Positions 26,596 to 36,026 of a stretch of 64,000 nt of DNA are shown one piece after another (the stretch's first letter is position 1; each line of letters starts with the position of its first letter). The notes beneath the pieces were generated by a model. It had not been told where the DNA came from. It did not search any database and saw only the letters and a program-made list of their open reading frames with translations. Source of the stretch: Salinibacterium sp. M195 (lineage in GTDB: Bacteria; Actinomycetota; Actinomycetes; Actinomycetales; Microbacteriaceae). The position numbers and the translations under genes were made by a program. The stretch spans positions 682,001 through 746,000 of the forward strand of contig NZ_CP040814.1 in NCBI RefSeq assembly GCF_019443965.1, in the 5' to 3' direction.

Positions 26596-28248
26596 TCAGC
26601 CGTTCAGCGCTGCGTCGACGATCGCCTTGGCCTCTGCCTGCACGAGTCGTAGGTGCTCGGCACCCTTGAACGATTCGCCATAGATCTTGTAGACGTCTTC
26701 CGTGCCGCTGGGGCGGGCAGCGAACCACGCAAACTCTGTCGTCACCTTCACCCCGCCGATCGCAGCGCCATTACCCGGAGCCTCCGAGAGCTTCGCCGTG
26801 ATCGGGTCACCAGCGAGTTCGGTGGCCGCGATTGCAGCCCCGCTCAACTTGCCCAGCTTGGCCTTCTGCTCTTTGCTGGCCGCGGCATCCACGCGTTCGT
26901 AAGCGGGGTCGCCGAACTCCTCGACAAGGTCGGCGTAGAGAACGGATGGCGTCTTGCCGGTGACCGCCAGAATTTCGCTGGCCAATAGGGCAAGCAGGAT
27001 GCCGTCTTTGTCTGTCGTCCAGACAGAGCCGTCTTTGCGCAGGAAGCTCGCGCCAGCGCTCTCCTCGCCGCCGAACGCGACCGAGCCGTCAACGAGTCCG
27101 GGAACAAACCATTTGAAGCCGACGGGCACCTCGATGAGGTCGCGTCCCATCGCGGCGGCAACCCGGTCGATCATGGAACTGGAGACGAGAGTCTTGCCGA
27201 CAGCGGCATCCGGGTTCCAGCCTTCGCGGTGCGTGTAGAGATACTGGATGGCGACAGCCAAATAGTGGTTGGGGTTCATGAGGCCGCCGTCGGGGGTGAC
27301 GATGCCGTGGCGGTCGGCGTCGGCGTCGTTGCCGGTGAGAATGTCGAACTCGTCACGGCGAGCGACAACGGATGCCATGGCCGACTTTGACGATGGATCC
27401 ATGCGAATCTTGCCGTCCCAGTCGAGCGTCATGAACGCCCACGTCGGGTCAACGTCGGGATTCACGACCGTGAGGTTGAGGTCGTATTTCTCGGCGATGA
27501 GCTTCCAATAGTTGACGCTCGCACCTCCCAGCGGGTCTGCACCAATGCGGATGCCGGCCGTGCGGATCGCGTCGATGTCGATGATGTTCTCGAGGTCGTC
27601 AACGTAGCGCCCGCGGAAGTCGTAGCTGCCCGCTGCCGTGTTCGCAGCGCCCACGGCTGCTGCAGTATCGGCCGAGCCCGTGCGCTTCACGGCCTGATTG
27701 CCGTCGGCGATGATCGCATTCGCCCGGTCAGCGATCCAGCCGGTGGCGTCACTGTCGGCGGGTCCGCCGTGGGGCGGGTTGTACTTGAAGCCGCCATCGC
27801 GGGGCGGGTTGTGGCTTGGCGTGATGATGATGCCGTCAGTCAGATCATCATGACCGTCAGCGTTGTAGGCGATGATCGCGTGGCTCAGAGCCGGGGTGGG
27901 CACGAAGTCATCGAACTCATCCTTCAATGCCAGCACGCCGTTAGCGGCAAGTACATCGAGCGCGGTCGTCTCCGCCGGCTGCGAGAGCCCGTGGGTGTCA
28001 CGCCCGATAAACAGGGGCCCTGTGATGCCCTGCCCGGCCCGATATTCCACAATCGCCTGCGTGATGGCGGCGATGTGCACTTCATTGAAAGCCGTATCGA
28101 GTGAGGAGCCACGATGGCCGCTCGTGCCGAAGACCACGCGTTGCTCAGCGATCGAGACATCCGGAACCAGCGCGTAATACGCCGCCACCAACTCGCTCAC
28201 ATCAATGAGGTCGGATGCCTGGGCCGTCATGCCTGCGCGATCGTTCAT
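26596..28248 (-). CDS. pgm: Phosphoglucomutase (alpha-D-glucose phosphate-specific)
   Basis: 550 residues, full length. The phosphoserine loop is [11 protein letters not shown], the metal loop is [12 protein letters not shown], the sugar-specificity loop is [13 protein letters not shown] and the phosphate-binding loop is [16 protein letters not shown]. It interconverts glucose-1- and glucose-6-phosphate and feeds UDP-glucose and glycogen metabolism. The start ATG at 28248 is divergent from chorismate mutase. Confidence 0.96.
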   Translation of the reverse strand: MNDRAGMTAQASDLIDVSELVAAYYALVPDVSIAEQRVVFGTSGHRGSSLDTAFNEVHIAAITQAIVEYRAGQGITGPLFIGRDTHGLSQPAETTALDVLAANGVLALKDEFDDFVPTPALSHAIIAYNADGHDDLTDGIIITPSHNPPRDGGFKYNPPHGGPADSDATGWIADRANAIIADGNQAVKRTGSADTAAAVGAANTAAGSYDFRGRYVDDLENIIDIDAIRTAGIRIGADPLGGASVNYWKLIAEKYDLNLTVVNPDVDPTWAFMTLDWDGKIRMDPSSKSAMASVVARRDEFDILTGNDADADRHGIVTPDGGLMNPNHYLAVAIQYLYTHREGWNPDAAVGKTLVSSSMIDRVAAAMGRDLIEVPVGFKWFVPGLVDGSVAFGGEESAGASFLRKDGSVWTTDKDGILLALLASEILAVTGKTPSVLYADLVEEFGDPAYERVDAAASKEQKAKLGKLSGAAIAATELAGDPITAKLSEAPGNGAAIGGVKVTTEFAWFAARPSGTEDVYKIYGESFKGAEHLRLVQAEAKAIVDAALNG

Positions 28249-28330
28249 GCGATCTAGTCTTACACCCTCCGCTGGCGAGAGGCGCGTCGCATGGCAAACG
28301 CGCAGCCTCCGAACGCTCTAAAGTCGTTGT

Positions 28331-28678
28331 ATGGCAGCATCAGATCAGGCCCACAACGACAACGTCGACCCCGAAGTGCGCGAGCAACTTTTGGGCGCGC
28401 GCCGCAGCATCGACAACATTGATGCGGCGCTCATCCACATGCTCGCCGAGCGGTTCAAGTACACGCAGCAAGTAGGTCGGCTTAAGGCCACCAAAGGTCT
28501 GCCCGCGTCTGACCCCAACCGAGAGCGCGACCAGATCGCCCGCCTCAAATTGCTAGCCGAAGAGTCGCACCTCGACCCGGCCTTTGCCGAGAAGTGGTTC
28601 AACTTTGTGGTCGCCGAAGTGATTCACCACCACGAGCAGCTCGCCTCTGGCAGCGAGCCGGACTCGAGCGGGCGCTAG
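28331..28678 (+). CDS. Chorismate mutase, AroQ type
   Basis: 115 residues, all helical. The AroQ pattern is present: ARRSIDNIDAALIHMLAERF (catalytic Arg and first helix), YTQQVGRLKATKGLPASDPN (Lys of the active site) and a RERDQIARLKLLAEES helix. It converts chorismate to prephenate for phenylalanine and tyrosine. The short acidic N-terminal tail is common in actinobacterial stand-alone forms. Confidence 0.92.
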   Translation: MAASDQAHNDNVDPEVREQLLGARRSIDNIDAALIHMLAERFKYTQQVGRLKATKGLPASDPNRERDQIARLKLLAEESHLDPAFAEKWFNFVVAEVIHHHEQLASGSEPDSSGR

Positions 28679-28682
28679 CGCC
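28671..28682. terminator. Possible weak terminator at the chorismate mutase stop
   Basis: A perfect 12-base palindrome GGCGCTAGCGCC spans the stop codon and is followed by AACTTTT. The stem is only 4-5 bases, so this is a weak candidate. Confidence 0.25.
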
Positions 28683-28707
28683 AACTTTTCGCTGAGGTTG
28701 TCGAACC

Positions 28708-29493
28708 CTAGATGCGTTGCCAGTCCGGCCGATTGGCCCAGGTGTAGCGGTAGTAGTCGGCATTCTGCAATTGGGATGCGGCAGCCTCGTCCACGATTAC
28801 GGTGACGTGGGGATGCAGTTGGATAGCGCTACCGGGCTGGCTTGCCGTGAGGGGGCCTTCTACTGCGGCCGCGATCGCGCTGGCTTTGCCTTCGCCAAAC
28901 GCGAGAAGCACCAAGTGTCTGGCGCGCAGAATCGTGCCGAGGCCCTGAGTGAGGCAGTGGCGCGGAACCTCGTCGATGCTGTCAAAGAATCGCGCATTGT
29001 CTTGACGCGTGCGCTCGGTGAGCGTCTTTATACGTGTTGCTGAGGCAAATGACGATCCGGGCTCGTTGAAGCCAATGTGGCCGGTGCTTCCGATTCCGAG
29101 AATCTGAAGGTCGATGCCGCCAGCTTCGATGATGTCGCGCTCGTAGTCGCCACCCGCAGTTTCAATTGAGGCGCTCGTATCGCCAGGCAGGCGCACCAGT
29201 TCGGGGTTCAGGCCGAGAGGCTCGACTACTTCACGAGTGATCACGGCGCGGTAGCTTTCCGGGTGGCCGGCCGGGAGCCCGACATACTCGTCGAGGGCGA
29301 AGCCGCGCACCGCGGAGATGTCGAGCGGCTCTTCGCGAAATGAGTGCGCGAGAGCTTCGTAGACGGGCAAGGGGGTTGATCCGGTGGCAAGACCGAGCAC
29401 GGCATCCGGCTTACTGCTGATGAGGGAACGGATCGCGCTCGCGGTAAGGGAACCGGCGTGCTCGCGGCTCTCAACAATGACGACTTCGGCCAT
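28708..29493 (-). CDS. nagB: Glucosamine-6-phosphate deaminase-like protein
   Basis: 261 residues. GLATGSTPLPVYEAL binds phosphate, FALDEYVGL holds the catalytic Asp, and GIGSTGHIGFNEPGSS is the ring-opening loop. The position that is Asp141 in E. coli NagB reads Thr here (GSTGH against GNDGH), while His and Glu of the loop are kept. Bacillus NagB has Asn there, so the site is tolerant but Thr is unusual. It converts glucosamine-6-phosphate to fructose-6-phosphate and ammonia, or a related sugar. The start at 29493 has GAGGAG just upstream. It is the last gene of a leftward set with an SDR and a ROK repressor. Confidence 0.88.
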   Translation of the reverse strand: MAEVVIVESREHAGSLTASAIRSLISSKPDAVLGLATGSTPLPVYEALAHSFREEPLDISAVRGFALDEYVGLPAGHPESYRAVITREVVEPLGLNPELVRLPGDTSASIETAGGDYERDIIEAGGIDLQILGIGSTGHIGFNEPGSSFASATRIKTLTERTRQDNARFFDSIDEVPRHCLTQGLGTILRARHLVLLAFGEGKASAIAAAVEGPLTASQPGSAIQLHPHVTVIVDEAAASQLQNADYYRYTWANRPDWQRI

Positions 29494-29548
29494 GGGTAAC
29501 TCCTCAGAACTGGCGTGTGGTGGATGTGACAAGGGAACGGGCGAGCCG

Positions 29549-30319
29549 TTAAAAGAGGGTGTAGCCGCCGTCGATCGTGACTATCGAGCCTGTCATGAAG
29601 CTGGAGGCGTCGCTCGCGAGCAGCACGGTCACTGGGCCTAGCTCTGATGGCAGTCCGTAGCGCTTGAGGGCGGCAGGTTCGACGCAGCTGGCCTGATACT
29701 CGGGCTGATCCACGGGGGATGCTTCGGTCAGAATATAGCCAGGCGCGATGGCATTAACGCGGATGCCGTGGGGCGCCCACTCGGCCGCCAACGCCTTGGT
29801 GAGCTGATGAACTCCGGCCTTCGATGCCAAATAGGAGGCTTGCCAGCGTGGCTGGTTCACGATCTCGGCCGACATGGAACCGACGTTCACGATGGTGCCC
29901 CCGCCATGGGCGGCCATGTATGTGCCTGCTGCTCGGCTGCAGTGCCAGACGCCGTCGAGGTTGGTGGCCATGACATCGCGCCAGACGCTGTCTGGGGTGT
30001 CAAACGCTGCACCGCCGATGCTGATTCCGGCATTGTTGATGAGAATATCGAGACGACCAAACGTGCCGGTGACGCGCTCGATGGCGATGTCTACTGACTC
30101 AACGCTGGTGACATCGAGGGCGATGCCGAGCGCGCGGATTCCGAGTTCTTCCAGCGCGTTGGCGGCGGCATCTGCGTCGCTTTGGGCGCGTGCGGTAACA
30201 GCGACTGTTGCGCCTGCTTCCCCGAGGGCTTGGGCGAGGGCGCGCCCGATTCCCCGGTTTGCCCCGGTGACGAGGGCGACGCGGCCGTCGAGGTTGAAGC
30301 TGTCGAGCACGCCGCTCAT
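29549..30319 (-). CDS. Short-chain dehydrogenase/reductase
   Basis: 256 residues. The cofactor motif is VALVTGANRGIGRALA, then NNAGISIGGAAF, and the catalytic SYLASKAG (Tyr and Lys). C-terminal TGSIVTIDGGYTLF is typical of the classical SDR family that includes gluconate-5-dehydrogenases and 3-oxoacyl-ACP reductases. The frame runs open further upstream but MSGVLDSFNLDGRVALVTG is the natural start; its ATG overlaps the ROK repressor stop by 4 bases. Co-transcription with nagB suggests a sugar or sugar-alcohol substrate. Confidence 0.85.
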   Translation of the reverse strand: MSGVLDSFNLDGRVALVTGANRGIGRALAQALGEAGATVAVTARAQSDADAAANALEELGIRALGIALDVTSVESVDIAIERVTGTFGRLDILINNAGISIGGAAFDTPDSVWRDVMATNLDGVWHCSRAAGTYMAAHGGGTIVNVGSMSAEIVNQPRWQASYLASKAGVHQLTKALAAEWAPHGIRVNAIAPGYILTEASPVDQPEYQASCVEPAALKRYGLPSELGPVTVLLASDASSFMTGSIVTIDGGYTLF

Positions 30320-31503
30320 GAGGTGACCTTTACGGTGACGCTGTCGGCATCGAGGATTCGATCGAGCACCACGCGGGCTGCGCCGATGATGCCACCGCGC
30401 TCCTTGGCTTGGCTGACGTCGATTTCGAGGCCGTCGGTGGCGAGCGGCAGGCACTCGGTGTAGATCGCCGATTTCACGCCGCCGACGAACGCGCCGGCTT
30501 CGCTCAGGGTGCCGCCGAGCACAATGCGTTGAGGGTTGGAGAAGTTGACGACTGTTGCCAAGACAGTGCCGGTGCGGATGCCCGCTTCGCGCAGCATTTG
30601 CGTAGCGAGGGGGTGGCCGTTTCTGGCGAGTTCGAGCACTTGAGGGGTATCGGCGACATCGACAGAAGCTGCTTGTAAATTCGCGACGATCGCTGCGCCT
30701 CCGGCAACGGCGTCGAGGCATCCGTTTCTGCCACACGAGCAAGGGGTTGCTGGGGCACCGTGCACGGTGACGTGGCTGATGTCGCCGGCCATTCCGTGAT
30801 GTCCGTGGTGCAGTTCACCACCAACGATGACGCCGCCACCGATGCTGGAGCCCGCCTTGATGAACACAAAATCGTCGACGTCTTCGCCGCGGACGATGTG
30901 CTCGCCGAGCGCCATGAGGTTGGCGTCGTTGTCGACCACGGTGGGCACTCCGGTGAGTTTGCTGAGTTCGACGGAAACATCGAGCCCATCCCAGCCCGGC
31001 ATGCGCGACGGCGAAATGAGGAGACCGGTGGGGTGCCTGACGGGCCCTGGCAGCCCGATTCCGATCCCAATGAGCTTTTGTCCGGCTTCAGCGTGATGGG
31101 TTGCGAGATTCTGCGCTTGGGCGGCAACCCACGGCAGGATGACATCCGGACCTTCAGCGATATCAAAGTCGACGTGGTGTTCGGCGACGAGTTGAGCACG
31201 CATGTCGAAGAGCCCGAATGATGCGTGGCGGGCGCCGAGGTCGACGCCGACAATGAGGCCCCCACTGGGGTCTACCTCGAGCTGGCGGGGTCGTCGACCG
31301 CCGTGGGAGTCACCGCTGCCGGCTTCGCGAAGGTAGCCAGCGTCGATGAGGAGCTCGACGCGCAGGGCGACGGTTGTGGGGGAGAGGCCAGTGGCCCGAG
31401 CAACCTCAGCGCGGGAAGTGGCGCGCCCGCTGCGCACGAGAGTGAGGATGCCACCGGCGGAGCCAGCCGTGCTTGACGGTGCTGGTGTGGCGGGTTTCGG
31501 CAT
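30316..31503 (-). CDS. ROK-family transcriptional repressor (NagC/XylR type)
   Basis: 395 residues. The N-terminus has a winged helix-turn-helix (RAEVARATGLSPTTVALRVE, LLIDAGYLREAG), followed by a ROK domain with VGVDLGARHASFGLFD, IGIGLPGPV and the zinc site CSCGRNGCLDAVAG. The mix of DNA-binding and ROK domains marks it as a repressor responding to a sugar or sugar phosphate. I used ATG 31503; a TTG at 31512 is possible. It is divergent from the amino-acid-type ABC operon and probably controls both directions through the palindrome at 31548-31567. Confidence 0.88.
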   Translation of the reverse strand: MPKPATPAPSSTAGSAGGILTLVRSGRATSRAEVARATGLSPTTVALRVELLIDAGYLREAGSGDSHGGRRPRQLEVDPSGGLIVGVDLGARHASFGLFDMRAQLVAEHHVDFDIAEGPDVILPWVAAQAQNLATHHAEAGQKLIGIGIGLPGPVRHPTGLLISPSRMPGWDGLDVSVELSKLTGVPTVVDNDANLMALGEHIVRGEDVDDFVFIKAGSSIGGGVIVGGELHHGHHGMAGDISHVTVHGAPATPCSCGRNGCLDAVAGGAAIVANLQAASVDVADTPQVLELARNGHPLATQMLREAGIRTGTVLATVVNFSNPQRIVLGGTLSEAGAFVGGVKSAIYTECLPLATDGLEIDVSQAKERGGIIGAARVVLDRILDADSVTVKVTS

Positions 31504-31547
31504 CGGAACCAATCAGGTCGGGTTGCGTACGAGTGTACTGAGTCATG

Positions 31548-31567
31548 TTAGTGCATTATTGGACTAA
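31548..31567. promoter_or_regulatory. Candidate ROK operator
   Basis: TTAGT-N10-ACTAA, 45 bases upstream of the ROK repressor start and 113 bases upstream of the divergent ABC gene. Bacillus XylR, also a ROK repressor, binds palindromes with TTAGT/ACTAA ends, so the match is suggestive. Confidence 0.45.
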
Positions 31568-31579
31568 GTGTCACCAAAA

Positions 31580-31608
31580 TTGCACACAACACAAAAAGTT
31601 AGTACGCT
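31580..31608 (+). promoter_or_regulatory. Candidate promoter for the polar-amino-acid ABC operon
   Basis: TTGCAC (31580-31585), 17 bases, TACGCT (31603-31608), 72 bases before the first gene of the operon and directly downstream of the candidate ROK operator. The boxes match the housekeeping consensus only partly. Confidence 0.35.
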
Positions 31609-31679
31609 CAACACCACCCGAAGGCGGGCCCAGCTATACCCCCGAACTAGATGCACCGGCGCATGCAAGGAGTGAACTG

Positions 31680-32453
31680 ATGAGCGAGAGCGAAAAGCCC
31701 CAGACACAGGCGGCGACGCCCGCAATGGTGAGCCTGCGTGCCGTCGACAAGCACTATGGCCCTCTGCACGTTCTGCAGAACATCAACCTTGAGGTCGCCG
31801 AGCGCGAAGTCGTCGTGGTCGTCGGCCCCTCCGGTTCTGGCAAGTCCACCCTCTGCCGCACCATCAACCGACTCGAAACGATCGACTCCGGTCAGATTGC
31901 CCTCGACGGTAAGCCGCTGCCTGTTGAAGGCGCCCAACTGGCCCAGCTGCGCTCCGAAGTCGGGATGGTCTTCCAGTCCTTTAACCTCTTCGCGCACCTC
32001 AGCATCCTCGAGAACATCACTCTCGCTCCGATCAACGTGCTCAAAATGACCAAGGCCGAGGCCAAACGCGAAGCACTCGAACTGCTCGCCCGGGTCGGCA
32101 TTGCCGACAAGGCCGACCAGTTTCCCGCTCAACTTTCGGGAGGGCAGCAGCAGCGTGCGGCCATTGCCCGCGCCCTCGCGATGCACCCGAAAGTGATGCT
32201 CTTTGACGAGCCAACCTCGGCACTCGACCCCGAAATGGTCGGCGAAGTACTTGAAGTGATGACATCACTTGCCGCTGAAGGAATGACGATGGTCGTCGTC
32301 ACCCACGAGATGGGCTTCGCCCGTAGAGCTGCTCATCGCGTCGTCTTTATGGATGCCGGTCAGATCGTCGAAGAGAACACTCCAGCCGAGTTCTTCGACC
32401 ACCCCGAGTCTGAGCGAGCGCGCACGTTCCTCGCGTCGATCCTCGCCCACTAG
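31680..32453 (+). CDS. Polar amino-acid-type ABC transporter ATPase
   Basis: 257 residues. The Walker A is [14 protein letters not shown], the Q-loop region [15 protein letters not shown], the signature [15 protein letters not shown] and the Walker [13 protein letters not shown], all of GlnQ/HisP type. The ATG at 31680 has AAGGAG upstream. It powers the importer formed by the next three genes. Although the family is named for amino acids, several members carry opines and glycated amino acids. Confidence 0.92.
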   Translation: MSESEKPQTQAATPAMVSLRAVDKHYGPLHVLQNINLEVAEREVVVVVGPSGSGKSTLCRTINRLETIDSGQIALDGKPLPVEGAQLAQLRSEVGMVFQSFNLFAHLSILENITLAPINVLKMTKAEAKREALELLARVGIADKADQFPAQLSGGQQQRAAIARALAMHPKVMLFDEPTSALDPEMVGEVLEVMTSLAAEGMTMVVVTHEMGFARRAAHRVVFMDAGQIVEENTPAEFFDHPESERARTFLASILAH

Positions 32454-32518
32454 CTTCTATCCCGCACCAACGCACCACTGCACCACTGCACCACCAACCA
32501 CGAGAGAAAAGGAATCAC

Positions 32519-33472
32519 ATGTTCACATTAGGATCCTCACGCCGACGGGTTGCCGTCCTCGGCGCTGCTGTCGCCGTGACGGCGCTGGCCCTCAGCGCTT
32601 GCTCCGCCGACTCGTCAAGCAACGTTCCCGGTGGCGACGATGCCGCAGACGTGACCGACGTTCAGGCAATGCTCGCCGGTGCACCCGTCGCTGACGACGC
32701 CCTCTTCACCGAGGGCTCGACCATGGAGAAGATCCGCGAACGCGGAACCCTCATCGTGGGCGAAGCTCTCGACGCTCCATTGCTTTCGCAGCAGGACCCC
32801 ACCAACCCGGATGACGTATCGGGCCTCGACGCGTACCTCGCGCAGTTGCTCTCCGTCTACATCTTCGGTGAGCCCAGCGTTGAGATCGTGCCCCCGGCAT
32901 CCGAGACTCGTGAAGCACTGCTGCAAAACGGCACCGTTGACGTTGTCTTCAACACCTACACGATCACTGAAGAGCGTGCCGAGCAGATCACGTTTGCTGG
33001 ACCGTACTTCAGCTCGGGACTCGCCGTCGCGGTGAAGGCCGACAACGACGACATCACCGGAATCGATGACCTCGGTGGCAAGACCGTCATCGTTGGCGCC
33101 AACACTCCGGCCGTTCTTGCCGTTCCCGAAGAGCAGCCAACCGCAGAGCTCGTTGACTTCGCAACCGACCCGCAGGCAGTTCAGGCACTCCTCCAGGGCC
33201 GTGGCGACGCTTACGTTCAGGACTACACCCTGCTCGCCAGCAACGCTGCAGCGAACTCCGACCTCAAGGTCGTTGGCCAGCCGTTCACGGCCGAGCCCTA
33301 CGGCATCGGCCTCGGCTTCGGCGATGCTGAGTTCAAGGAATTCATCAACAACTGGTTGCTCGAAATCCAAGACGGTGGACAGTGGGGCCAGGCCTGGACC
33401 TACAGCCTCGGAACCGTCGTAGAGTCAGAAATTCCGACGCCGCCAACCATCGGATCGGTTCCCGGCTCCTAA
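32519..33472 (+). CDS. Amino-acid-type ABC substrate-binding lipoprotein
   Basis: 317 residues. The signal peptide ends ALALSACSAD (lipobox). The mature part is an SBP family 3 domain: GTLIVGEALDAPLLSQQDP, DVSGLDAYLAQLLSVYIFG, VDVVFNTYTITEERAEQITF, and FAGPYFSSGLAVAVK. The upstream spacer 32474-32500 has three copies of a GCACCACT-like unit. It delivers the ligand to the two permeases downstream. Confidence 0.9.
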   Translation: MFTLGSSRRRVAVLGAAVAVTALALSACSADSSSNVPGGDDAADVTDVQAMLAGAPVADDALFTEGSTMEKIRERGTLIVGEALDAPLLSQQDPTNPDDVSGLDAYLAQLLSVYIFGEPSVEIVPPASETREALLQNGTVDVVFNTYTITEERAEQITFAGPYFSSGLAVAVKADNDDITGIDDLGGKTVIVGANTPAVLAVPEEQPTAELVDFATDPQAVQALLQGRGDAYVQDYTLLASNAAANSDLKVVGQPFTAEPYGIGLGFGDAEFKEFINNWLLEIQDGGQWGQAWTYSLGTVVESEIPTPPTIGSVPGS

Positions 33473-33502
33473 CGAGCGCGGAGCAACGCCAGGAGATAAC
33501 AG

Positions 33503-34147
33503 ATGGAAATTTTCACGGAGAACGCAGGGCTTCTCCTCGACGCAATCGGCACAACGCTCCTTATGGTGCTTGTCGCCGGCGTTGGGTCCCTGATTCTCGG
33601 AGTGCTTGTGACGGTGGCTCGAGTGAGCCCCATCCCTATCCTCCGACGGGCAGCATTCCTGTACGTGCAATTCTTCATCAACGTTCCCCTCTTGGCGTTG
33701 CTCCTCCTCGCCGTCTTTGCTCTTCCGGATGCCGGCCTCATTCTTCCGCTTCTGCCGACGGCGATCATCGTGCTCACCGTCTACGAAGCCGCCTATGTAG
33801 CCGAAGCGGTGCGCAGTGGAATCAACACGGTCTCGGTCGGTCAGATCGAAGCAAGCCGTGCGCTCGGTCTCACCCTGTGGCAAAGCCTGCGGTTGATTGT
33901 GATCCCGCAGTCTCTCCGCGCTGTTGTGCAACCCCTCGGTAACGTCATGATTGCCCTGGCCATGAACACCGCTCTCGCGGCGGTCGTTGGTGTCGTTGAA
34001 CTGACGTCTCGCGTCAACAAGATCAACCTTGTATATGCGCAGCCCATTGAAATCTTCACGGGTGCTGGTCTCGCCTACATGCTGATTGCTCTCGCGATCG
34101 GCCTCGCAGCCGGTCGAATCGAACGTAAGGTGGCGATCCTCCGATGA
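33503..34147 (+). CDS. Amino-acid-type ABC permease, HisM/GlnP family
   Basis: 214 residues with five membrane helices. The conserved loop region is EAAYVAEAVRSGINTVSVGQ followed by EASRALGLTLWQSLRLIVIP, the family's ATPase contact. AGGAG precedes the ATG. It overlaps the next permease by 4 bases, and together they form the channel. Confidence 0.92.
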   Translation: MEIFTENAGLLLDAIGTTLLMVLVAGVGSLILGVLVTVARVSPIPILRRAAFLYVQFFINVPLLALLLLAVFALPDAGLILPLLPTAIIVLTVYEAAYVAEAVRSGINTVSVGQIEASRALGLTLWQSLRLIVIPQSLRAVVQPLGNVMIALAMNTALAAVVGVVELTSRVNKINLVYAQPIEIFTGAGLAYMLIALAIGLAAGRIERKVAILR

Positions 34148-35040
34148 GTACTCCCAACACCAACGTCGCCACTTACCTCTACGAGGTCCCCGGCCCGCGC
34201 GGTCGTCGCCGCATCATCATCGGTTCGATCATCAGCGCCCTCATCATTGCGGGCGTCATTGGTGCCGGACTCTGGCAGTTCGGCAGCAGAGGCCAGCTCG
34301 ACGCCGACAAGTGGACCCCCTTCCTTGATCTCGCGATCTGGAAGTACCTGGGCGTCGGCCTCCTCGGCACCCTCCAAGCCGCAGCAATTGTCGCCATTCT
34401 CGGCGCCAGCTTCGGAACTCTTCTCGCTCTCGGCCGCGTCAGCAAAGTTCGCTGGCTGAGCTGGCTCTGCGCTGGCTACATTGAGATCGCCCGCACCGTT
34501 CCGGTGCTGCTGCTGATCTACCTGATGCTCTTTGGACTGCCCCAGCTGGGAATCAACTTTCCGGTGCTCTGGAAACTGGCCATTCCCCTCACGCTCGCGA
34601 ACGCTGCGGTCTTCGCGGAAATCGTTCGGGCGGGCATCCTCAGCTTGCCGCGTGGTCAAGCCGAAGCTGCCTTCAGTTTGGGTCTGCGCAGTAGCCAGGT
34701 CATGAGACTGGTGGTTCTGCCCCAGGCCGTGCGCAACGTCACCCCGTCGCTGATCACGCAACTGGTCAGCCTCATGAAAGACACCTCGCTCGGCTTCATC
34801 GTTGCCTTCACCGAGCTTCTCTACCGTGGCCAGGTGCTGTCGAGCTTCAACCATCTGCTCATTCAGACCTATCTCGTAGTGACGATCATCTATTTGCTGG
34901 TCAACGGAAGCCTTTCAGGGCTAGCCTCTCGACTGCAGAAGAAACCCGGTCGCACCCGCACCACTATGGCCAGCGCCACGATGGCGCTGCCCCTTCCCAC
35001 CCCTGGTGGGTCATCACCACAGAAAGCACCCCATGTCTGA
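34144..35040 (+). CDS. Amino-acid-type ABC permease
   Basis: 298 residues. A cytoplasmic N-terminus and one membrane helix come before the permease domain, which contains GYIEIARTVPVLLLIYLMLF, EIVRAGILSLPRGQAEAAF and SLGLRSSQVMRLVVLPQAVR. The C-terminal 25 residues are Thr/Pro-rich and overlap the start of the asparaginase gene, so transport and hydrolysis are translationally linked. Confidence 0.92.
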   Translation: MSTPNTNVATYLYEVPGPRGRRRIIIGSIISALIIAGVIGAGLWQFGSRGQLDADKWTPFLDLAIWKYLGVGLLGTLQAAAIVAILGASFGTLLALGRVSKVRWLSWLCAGYIEIARTVPVLLLIYLMLFGLPQLGINFPVLWKLAIPLTLANAAVFAEIVRAGILSLPRGQAEAAFSLGLRSSQVMRLVVLPQAVRNVTPSLITQLVSLMKDTSLGFIVAFTELLYRGQVLSSFNHLLIQTYLVVTIIYLLVNGSLSGLASRLQKKPGRTRTTMASATMALPLPTPGGSSPQKAPHV

Positions 35041-36025
35041 TCTCACCGCTGGCACCCTCTCCGAACTCGCCGTCATCCGACGCTCAGGCATGATCGAGAG
35101 CCGCCACTTCGGTTCGCTTCTCGCTTTTGCCGCTGACGGGAGCGTTGCGTATGAACTCGGAACGCCCGATGTCGAGGTGTTGCCACGGTCGACCGTGAAG
35201 CCGCTGCAGGCGATGGCCTGCCTCGAGGCCGGTGCTGACCTTTCAGGCCCGGAACTCGCGATCGCCGCGGGCAGCCATACGGGTGAAGATGCGCATGTTG
35301 CCGTTGTCTCGGCCATTCTCAAGCGGGCCGGGCTCGATGAGAATGCACTCGGATGCCCCGTCGATCGTCCCGAAGATGAAGAAACTTTTGAGCGGATGAT
35401 TCGTGAGGGCGAAGGCCGCAACCGACTGCGGATGAACTGCTCGGGAAAGCACGCCGCGATGCTGCTCGCCTGCGCTGTCAACGGCTGGTCGACCGACGAC
35501 TACCTCGACCCTTCGCACCCGCTGCAACAACAAGTGCAAAAGACGATGGCCGAAATGACCGGCGTTGTCGCTACTCATACCGCCGTTGACGGATGCGGGG
35601 CTCCCCTCTTCGGAACGACCGTTCGCGGAGTCGCAGCGTCGTTCCGCGCGCTTGTGCTCGCCGACCCTGAGTCCCCAGCAGGCCGGGTGGCCGCCGCAAT
35701 GCGCGAGAACCCCTTCTATGTCGGAGGCAGCGGTCACGCGAACAGCGAACTCATGGTGAACATGCCCGGTGCACTCTCGAAGGGTGGCGCTGAGGGTGTT
35801 ATCGGAGTGGCTACGAGCGATGGGGCTGCTGTGTCGATGAAGATCATCGACGGAAGCCCTCGGGCCACAACCGTGATCGCGCTGGCGGTTCTTGGGTCGC
35901 TCGGCTACGACACCGACGCTGCTGCTCGATTTGCTGAAGTGCCTGTGCTCGGCGGCGGAAAGCCCGTTGGTCAGATCGAAATCGGTGCCGACCTTCGTAA
36001 CGCCATCACAGCAGCGCGAGCATAA
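35033..36025 (+). CDS. Type II-family L-asparaginase (Rhizobium etli type, PF06089)
   Basis: 330 residues. The family's paired Ser-Lys and metal-site motifs are visible: PRSTVKPLQ, GSHTGEDAH, MNCSGKHAAML, DGCGAP and ALSKGGAEGV. This family is unrelated to E. coli AnsA/AnsB. It hydrolyses asparagine or a derivative to aspartate and ammonia. The ATG at 35033 lies inside the end of the permease gene; a frame extension to 35006 is unlikely. No signal peptide, so it acts on material imported by the ABC system. Confidence 0.9.
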   Translation: MSDLTAGTLSELAVIRRSGMIESRHFGSLLAFAADGSVAYELGTPDVEVLPRSTVKPLQAMACLEAGADLSGPELAIAAGSHTGEDAHVAVVSAILKRAGLDENALGCPVDRPEDEETFERMIREGEGRNRLRMNCSGKHAAMLLACAVNGWSTDDYLDPSHPLQQQVQKTMAEMTGVVATHTAVDGCGAPLFGTTVRGVAASFRALVLADPESPAGRVAAAMRENPFYVGGSGHANSELMVNMPGALSKGGAEGVIGVATSDGAAVSMKIIDGSPRATTVIALAVLGSLGYDTDAAARFAEVPVLGGGKPVGQIEIGADLRNAITAARA

Positions 36026-36026
36026 C

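Noticed and set aside
32474..32500. Short tandem GCACCACT-like repeats before the amino-acid binding protein gene.
   Set aside because: Three short copies only; could be slippage, and no known regulatory element fits.
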